A DNA stretch of 11,434 bases from Candidatus Margulisiibacteriota bacterium (GTDB lineage Bacteria; Margulisbacteria; Marinamargulisbacteria; DT-59): positions 1 to 11,434 of the forward strand of contig JABSQL010000213.1 in assembly GCA_013215865.1 (NCBI GenBank), read 5' to 3'. A program made the position numbers and the translations under genes. Numbering within the stretch: position 1 is the stretch's first letter; every line of letters starts with the position of its first letter. Shown piece after piece: positions 7,157 through 11,434 of the stretch. Under the pieces are notes generated by a model. The model searched no databases. It was given only the letters and a program-made list of their open reading frames with translations, and had not been told where the DNA came from.

Positions 7157-7942
7157 ATGTTAAAAAAGCGACTCATTCCAAAGCTCCAGCTTAAAAAACA
7201 AATATTAGGTGGATCATCCCATATGGTTTTGGTAACCACTATACAATTTGGAAAAGTGATTGATATTGGTGACCCCATTAGCCAAGCTAAAATTTTTCAA
7301 GCCCAGGCCGCAGATGAACTTATTTTTTTAGATATTGATCCCTATTCTCACAATCAAAGGGACTTCGTAGATATTATTCGGCATGCATCAGAGGAAATTT
7401 TCATGCCATTAACAGTAGGCGGGGGCATACGCTCTATTGAGGATATTCGTCTGTTTCTTCAAAATGGTGCTGATAAAGTCAGTATTAATACAGCCGCTGT
7501 TGAAACGCCAAATTTTGTATCAAAGTCATCTTCCTATTTTGGATCTCAATGCATTGTAGTCAACATTGATTTCAAGCTTAAACAAAACAAGGCAATCGTT
7601 GTTACAGACTGCGGGAACACTGAAACAGAACTGGATGTTGTCTCATGGGCTAAAACCTGTGAAGAATTGGGGGCTGGTGAAATCCTTTTAACTTCCATTG
7701 ATCGAGATGGTACAGGTAAAGGACTTGCCACCGATGTTGCCAAACTTGTTTCAAATGTAATCAATATTCCTGTTATTCTTTCTGGTGGCTGTGGCCTCAC
7801 CCAGCATTTCATAGATGGATTTCAAGATGCACAGGTCGATGCCATATCTGCTGGGACCTACTTTTGCTTTAAAGATGAAAATCCTATGCAAACACGCTCT
7901 CAACTTAACAATGCAGGCATCCCAATTCGGATTCACACATGA
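7157..7942 (+). CDS. HisF-like amidation-associated protein (WbuZ-like)
   Basis: The 261-residue protein is a (beta/alpha)8 barrel homologous to HisF, the cyclase subunit of imidazole-glycerol-phosphate synthase. Phosphate-binding loops are present: TVGGGIRS (86-93), SIDRDGTGKG (around 175) and LSGGCG. ADELIFLDID (52-61) is the standard second strand. The two catalytic aspartates of true HisF are Asp11 and Asp130. Here the PCLDV motif reads PKLQL, so position 11 is Gln, while the second aspartate is kept (Asp138 in NIDF). This fits a paralogue that no longer makes histidine but serves the adjacent amidotransferase, probably passing ammonia through its barrel; such HisF copies beside WbpG/WbuX are well known. 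The usual HisH partner is not next to it. It starts seven bases after the amidotransferase stop, with no Shine-Dalgarno, and overlaps the cytidylyltransferase by ATGA. Confidence 0.9.
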   Translation: MLKKRLIPKLQLKKQILGGSSHMVLVTTIQFGKVIDIGDPISQAKIFQAQAADELIFLDIDPYSHNQRDFVDIIRHASEEIFMPLTVGGGIRSIEDIRLFLQNGADKVSINTAAVETPNFVSKSSSYFGSQCIVVNIDFKLKQNKAIVVTDCGNTETELDVVSWAKTCEELGAGEILLTSIDRDGTGKGLATDVAKLVSNVINIPVILSGGCGLTQHFIDGFQDAQVDAISAGTYFCFKDENPMQTRSQLNNAGIPIRIHT

Positions 7943-8865
7943 AAACGCAACCAAAAATCACGGTTATTATTGTTGCCCGTCAAGGTTCAAGTCGGCTTCC
8001 TGGCAAAGCACTTGCAAATGTTTGTAACCAGCCGATTTTGAACATAATGACTCATCGCCTTCGCCAGTCTCCGTATGTGCATGAAGTTATCATCGCCACA
8101 ACAACCAAACCTGAAGACGATGTTATTTTTACATTTGGCAAAGACTATGAGATCCCTGTTTTTCGAGGCCACCCTGAAGATGTGCTTAAGCGGTTGGCAG
8201 ATTGTGCAGAAACAATTGAAACAGAACTCGTATTGGAGGTGGGTGGTGATTGCCCTTTTGTCTCTCCAGCTCTTATTAAAACTGGCATTGAAAAATTTCA
8301 GCATACCCAATCTGATGTCGTCAGCAATACTTTACAATCACCCTTCACCTATCCTGTTGGCTACGACTTTATTATGCTGACCAAAAAGGCACTTATGAAA
8401 GCTGACAAGCATGCTAAATTGACTAGCGAGCGTTTTCAACCCTTTCAATATATTGTTTCTCATCCTGAAGAATTTTCTATAGCATCATTTACCCGGTCCC
8501 AAATGCTAAATCATTGGCGTTGGACACTGGATTATCCTGAAGATCTTATTTTTGTCCAGGCAATATTTGATGCTTTATATAAAGAAAACCCATTGTTTGG
8601 CCTTGACGATATTCAATCCTATTTGACGACCCATCCTGAAATTGCCAAAATAAATGCTATGCACATAGACCCTGTAGTTGGTTCTGTGGCTTGGTTTACA
8701 AATAGTTATGTCTCTGAGGTTCATGCGGATATTCGCCGACTTCTTGATGAAGCGGCTAAAATGGAGGAAAATAACCAATATGACCAAACGAAAAATATTT
8801 ACACCCAAATCCGTGCCCTTACAAGTGAACTCTATGACAGAATCTGCACTAAATCCTCATCCTAA
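7939..8865 (+). CDS. SpsF-like cytidylyltransferase (CMP-sugar synthetase family)
   Basis: The 308-residue protein belongs to the CTP transferase 3 group with SpsF, KdsB-like and NeuA-like enzymes that join CMP to an acidic sugar. The signature ARQGSSRLPGKAL (13-25) binds the nucleotide. GGDCPF (102-107) holds Asp104, the expected metal ligand, and HWRWTLDYPEDL (192-203) is typical of the SpsF branch. Residues beyond about 240 form an extra helical tail, with AAKMEENNQYDQTKNIY looking like a single TPR-type helix pair; its role is unknown. It is the third gene of the operon, starting inside the hisF-like stop and overlapping the sialidase-like gene by 32 bases. By family knowledge the product would be a CMP-activated ulosonic acid, but no matching synthase is in the window, so the sugar is open. 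The gene has no visible Shine-Dalgarno and probably depends on coupling. Confidence 0.85.
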   Translation: MKTQPKITVIIVARQGSSRLPGKALANVCNQPILNIMTHRLRQSPYVHEVIIATTTKPEDDVIFTFGKDYEIPVFRGHPEDVLKRLADCAETIETELVLEVGGDCPFVSPALIKTGIEKFQHTQSDVVSNTLQSPFTYPVGYDFIMLTKKALMKADKHAKLTSERFQPFQYIVSHPEEFSIASFTRSQMLNHWRWTLDYPEDLIFVQAIFDALYKENPLFGLDDIQSYLTTHPEIAKINAMHIDPVVGSVAWFTNSYVSEVHADIRRLLDEAAKMEENNQYDQTKNIYTQIRALTSELYDRICTKSSS

Positions 8866-10003
8866 ATCCTCCCAAATTGGAGATGTTTCTTATCACACCG
8901 TTTACCGCAACCCGAATACCTATTGCTCTTTTCCTAGCCTTGTTAAAATAAAAAATGATCATATTGCTGTTGTCTTTCGAGAAGCGGATGAATTTAGCGT
9001 AAACGCCGCACTGTCAGGAAACCCAACCCATCATGACCTTCATTCACGATGTTGTATCATCCATTCTTCTGACGGCGGTAATACTTATGATACTCATTCA
9101 AAAATGACAGTATTGGACACCTGTTATGGTTTAAATGATCCTGGCGTAAGTATATTATCAAATGGAGAACTATTGCTACGAACCACTTTAGTAGATGTTC
9201 GTCCATCATCTGAATATGAAAAACTGGATCACCCCATTTTGGCCCACCGCCCAGATCTTTGCACAGTCAGTGCGGTTGTGGGACAAAGTCTACAACGATC
9301 TAAAGACTTTGGAAAAACGTGGTCACCCTACCAACTCATTAATTTGGAAAAAGACACATCAATTGTAAGTAGAGAGCCCGTCATTGAACTAGAGGATAAT
9401 ACATTATTACTCTCTTGCTATAAATCCAAACCAACTCAAGTTGAAGAGTGCTACATCATTCGATCATGGAATAAGGGAAAAGACTGGGGTAACTTATCCC
9501 TTGTGGCTAGAGATGAAACAGGACGAAACTCTATGTATCAAGGCACCAACTATAATGAGACTGCCATTCACAACTTGGGGAGTGGGAAGTTAATTGCCAT
9601 GATAAGATCTGATGACTCTTATCACACAGACGGCCAATATATGGCAATCGGGGGTATTGGGGAGTTTCGAGTTGCTTTTTCAGATAATGCAGGATTTAGT
9701 TGGACCAAACCCCGCCCTACTGGTATTTTTGGTCAACCTGCTTGCATTACTCAGCTTAAAGATGGACGACTCCTATGTACATACGGATACAGGAAGAAAC
9801 CATATGGGATTCGCGCTTGCTATAGTCATGATAATGGTATTACCTGGAACACTGATCAGGAAGTGATCATTAAAAATAATGGTTCAATTTGGGATATGGG
9901 ATACCCAGCATCTATTCAACGAGACGACGGATATATTGTAACGGTCTATTATTGGCCCGATGACTCAGGGATTCGCTATATTGAGGCGGCTATTTGGTCA
10001 TGA
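8834..10003 (+). CDS. Sialidase-like BNR/Asp-box beta-propeller protein, probably cytoplasmic
   Basis: The product of about 389 residues has five Asp boxes of the S-x-D-x-G-x-T-W type: SSDGGNTY (78-85), SKDFGKTW (156-163), SWNKGKDW (211-218, degenerate), SDNAGFSW (283-290) and SHDNGITW (331-338), as expected for a six-bladed sialidase fold. NETAIHNLGSGKLIAMIRS (241-259) matches the conserved Glu and Arg region, and a late YPASIQ...YY segment matches the tyrosine region. The FRIP motif carrying the first catalytic arginine reads CSFP (31-34), so that arginine is lost. There is no signal peptide or membrane segment, unlike secreted sialidases. I chose the ATG at 8834. An alternative ATG at 8780 has a GGAGG 12 bases upstream, but would overlap the cytidylyltransferase by 86 bases. 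It ends in an ATGA overlap with the next gene. Its role is unknown; see the finding on this gene. Confidence 0.8.
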   Translation: MTESALNPHPKSSQIGDVSYHTVYRNPNTYCSFPSLVKIKNDHIAVVFREADEFSVNAALSGNPTHHDLHSRCCIIHSSDGGNTYDTHSKMTVLDTCYGLNDPGVSILSNGELLLRTTLVDVRPSSEYEKLDHPILAHRPDLCTVSAVVGQSLQRSKDFGKTWSPYQLINLEKDTSIVSREPVIELEDNTLLLSCYKSKPTQVEECYIIRSWNKGKDWGNLSLVARDETGRNSMYQGTNYNETAIHNLGSGKLIAMIRSDDSYHTDGQYMAIGGIGEFRVAFSDNAGFSWTKPRPTGIFGQPACITQLKDGRLLCTYGYRKKPYGIRACYSHDNGITWNTDQEVIIKNNGSIWDMGYPASIQRDDGYIVTVYYWPDDSGIRYIEAAIWS

Positions 10004-10884
10004 TTAAAATTGCCATGTTAGGGTGTGATAGTAGTCATACTGAAGCTTATTCTCAACTACTTCATACCCAAAGTTCTCCTTTTTGGGGGAAAGCCAAAAT
10101 AAATTGGCTCTGGGGCGAAAATCATCAACAAGCTCAAGATAAGGCAAAAAAAAATGACATTCCGTATGTCTGTGAATCAGTCCAACAAGCAGTATCAGAA
10201 GCAGACTTGGTACTGGTATCTGGCCGATATGGCGATAGCCATATTGAACCTGCAAAAATTGCGATTACTAAAGGTAAACCTACTTATATTGATAAACCCC
10301 TTACCAATGATTATTCTCAAGCCAAGGATATTGCCAAAATAGCTAAAGAATCCGGCTCATCGGTCATGTCATGTTCGCCCCTACGATTCTCTAAAGAAAT
10401 ATTGGCCCTTAAAAAACAGATTCCTGATATATCTTCTTTGGAAAGTGGCGTTTTTACGGGTCCTGCTTTTACGAATGCTATACCAGACCCAAGGTCTAAA
10501 AAATTACATTTCTATGCAAGTCACGCTGCTGATTTGATGTGTTCTTTTTTTGGATCTAACACATTTTCTCTTGTTACTTCTCAAACTTCTCTCGGAATTT
10601 GGGCAACTATAACTTACGCCAATGGGATTATTGCCAATTTAAATTTACCTCTAGAAGTTGATGAACATTATCATGTTTGTCTGTATAGCAAGAATCAAAC
10701 AATGGCCACAAATATTGACCCTTGGGGAAATTTCTATGAAACAACTATGGCTGTTATCTTAGATGAGCTGTATCATGGTGATTGTCGTAGAGCACCATTT
10801 CAAGAGGCACTTTGCGGCATTCAGATTTTGGATGGTATTGAAACATCCCTAAAGACAAAAGGAAAAATTAAATTACATGATTAG
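10000..10884 (+). CDS. Gfo/Idh/MocA-family oxidoreductase, atypical nucleotide-binding motif
   Basis: The protein has 294 residues and a Rossmann N-terminus, MIKIAMLGCDSSHTEAY. The usual GxGxxG is replaced by G8-C-D-S-S-H13. Catalytic DKPL (98-101) is present with Lys99, and SHAADLM (174-180) corresponds to the family's H-x-x-D motif. Length is short for the family, which usually has 330-390 residues. A sugar dehydrogenase or reductase role is the default by family; the substrate is unknown. The ATG overlaps the preceding stop as ATGA, and I prefer it to the in-frame TTG six bases upstream. The next oxidoreductase gene begins eight bases before this one ends. A run of nine A at 10146-10154 encodes lysines and could cause slippage, but the frame is intact. 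Confidence 0.85.
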   Translation: MIKIAMLGCDSSHTEAYSQLLHTQSSPFWGKAKINWLWGENHQQAQDKAKKNDIPYVCESVQQAVSEADLVLVSGRYGDSHIEPAKIAITKGKPTYIDKPLTNDYSQAKDIAKIAKESGSSVMSCSPLRFSKEILALKKQIPDISSLESGVFTGPAFTNAIPDPRSKKLHFYASHAADLMCSFFGSNTFSLVTSQTSLGIWATITYANGIIANLNLPLEVDEHYHVCLYSKNQTMATNIDPWGNFYETTMAVILDELYHGDCRRAPFQEALCGIQILDGIETSLKTKGKIKLHD

Positions 10885-11434
10885 TTCATACAAAACAGCT
10901 ATTATTGGTTGTGGGTGGATCGGCGCTGGTGCTCAGTTAGATCTACTTCGTCCCCACCCAGCAAGTCATGCCCAAGCGGTCGATTCTCAACCCAAAATGA
11001 CTTTGGTTGGATTTGTAGATAATGACAATTCTGCACTCAATACTGCGAAGAAACTATATCCAGATGTTGATATATACACTTCTACTCAATCTTTATTTTC
11101 AGTTCTTAATCCAGAAATAGTGATAATAGCCACCCATCCAGACACACATTGCCATTACATTCTGGAGTCCGTCCAAAATGGTGTAAAAGCCATCTTGTGT
11201 GAAAAGCCCATCTCTCATGATCTAAACGAAGCCGAAAAAGTGATTGCACTATGTAAAGAAAAAGGTGTCCTCCTCTTGGTAAATCATATGCGTCGTTATG
11301 ATGAATTAATAAAAGAGATCAAATCCTACATTGGCAATGAATATGTCCGGGATACGTCTATCGGAAAAATTATCTCAGCTACAGCAGACTATGATAACGG
11401 TATTTATCATGGGGGTACGCATATTATTGATTTA
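10877..11434 (+). CDS. Gfo/Idh/MocA-family oxidoreductase, 3' end cut by the window
   Basis: The gene runs from the ATG at 10877 to the right edge with 186 sense codons and no stop, so the C-terminal part is outside. It has a canonical Rossmann motif GCGWIG (11-16), IVIIATHPDTHCHYI (81-95), then CEKPIS (108-113) with the catalytic lysine Lys110, NHMRRYD (136-142) and GTHIIDL (180-186), the standard active-site H-x-x-D region. Its start overlaps the previous gene by eight bases, so it is the sixth member of the operon. It differs from its neighbour in keeping the normal nucleotide-binding motif, so it is not a recent duplicate. The role as sugar oxidoreductase follows from the family; the substrate is not visible. 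There is no clear Shine-Dalgarno, only a distant AAAGGA. Confidence 0.85.
   Translation, partial: MISSYKTAIIGCGWIGAGAQLDLLRPHPASHAQAVDSQPKMTLVGFVDNDNSALNTAKKLYPDVDIYTSTQSLFSVLNPEIVIIATHPDTHCHYILESVQNGVKAILCEKPISHDLNEAEKVIALCKEKGVLLLVNHMRRYDELIKEIKSYIGNEYVRDTSIGKIISATADYDNGIYHGGTHIIDL

Noticed and set aside
7157..7942. Reading the HisF-like gene as a housekeeping histidine gene
   Set aside because: Asp11 is replaced, there are no other his genes, and it sits next to a sugar amidotransferase.
7987..8310. 107-codon open frame on the minus strand inside the cytidylyltransferase gene
   Set aside because: It mirrors the conserved SpsF coding sequence and shows no domain or promoter of its own.
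8678..8833. Upstream extension of the sialidase-like protein to a TTG at 8678
   Set aside because: The extension lies wholly inside the cytidylyltransferase gene and has no domain support; an ATG at 8834 or 8780 is more likely.
10146..10154. Run of nine A as a phase-variation tract
   Set aside because: It encodes lysine codons in an AT-rich gene, the frame is intact, and a similar eight-A run occurs in wecB near 672; nothing else suggests switching.
1..11434. IS elements, tRNA/rRNA genes, CRISPR arrays or integrase scars explaining the mosaic layout
   Set aside because: No transposase, integrase, terminal inverted repeats, tRNA-like cloverleaf or spaced direct repeats were recognised on reading either strand.

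Overview
The window is a piece of a bacterial surface-polysaccharide (O-antigen, capsule or glycoprotein-glycan) biosynthesis locus. Almost every gene makes or modifies an activated sugar: two non-hydrolysing nucleotide-sugar 2-epimerases, a GNAT acetyltransferase, three Gfo/Idh/MocA oxidoreductases, a class III (GSA-aminomutase-like) aminotransferase, a GT-B-like putative glycosyltransferase, a WbuX/WbpG/PseA-type sugar amidotransferase, a WbuZ/HisF-like partner, an SpsF-type cytidylyltransferase and a sialidase-like beta-propeller protein. The DNA is AT-leaning, densely packed and has no RNA gene, IS element or CRISPR that I can see. A Gram-negative bacterium is the most likely host, judged from gene content only. 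I cannot name the genus.

Layout: (1) 2-1542, plus strand: the 3' end of a WbpI-like epimerase, then a complete WecB-like epimerase, joined by an ATGA overlap. (2) 1539-2087, minus strand: a GNAT gene whose stop codon overlaps the wecB stop in a TTAA palindrome. (3) 2178-3203, plus strand: a lone Gfo/Idh/MocA oxidoreductase with its own promoter. (4) 5865-3116, minus strand: a two-gene operon (aminotransferase, then GT-like protein, ATGA overlap) whose end overlaps the oxidoreductase gene tail-to-tail by 88 bp. (5) 5944 to the right edge, plus strand: a six-gene operon (wbuX-like, wbuZ-like, spsF-like, sialidase-like, two Gfo/Idh/MocA genes, the last cut by the window) with junctions from a 7-nt gap to overlaps of 4, 32, 4 and 8 nt. 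The 78-bp gap 5866-5943 is a divergent promoter region serving blocks 4 and 5.

How they may work together (inference): the epimerases would give ManNAc-type nucleotide sugars. The aminotransferase, oxidoreductases and GNAT could add and acylate amino groups. WbuX/WbuZ would convert an N-acetyl group to an acetamidino group. SpsF would activate an acidic sugar as a CMP derivative, and the GT-like protein would transfer it. No nonulosonate synthase (NeuB type) and no HisH/WbuY glutaminase lies in the window, so the pathway is incomplete here. The sialidase-like gene inside a biosynthetic operon, with no evident signal peptide and with the usual FRIP arginine missing, is the most unusual component.

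Two further themes: start codons generally lack Shine-Dalgarno sequences, and the visible promoter -10 boxes sit 7-11 nt from the ATG, suggesting leaderless or near-leaderless mRNAs. The left block (to about 1540) also differs in base composition from the rest, which suggests a mosaic locus.
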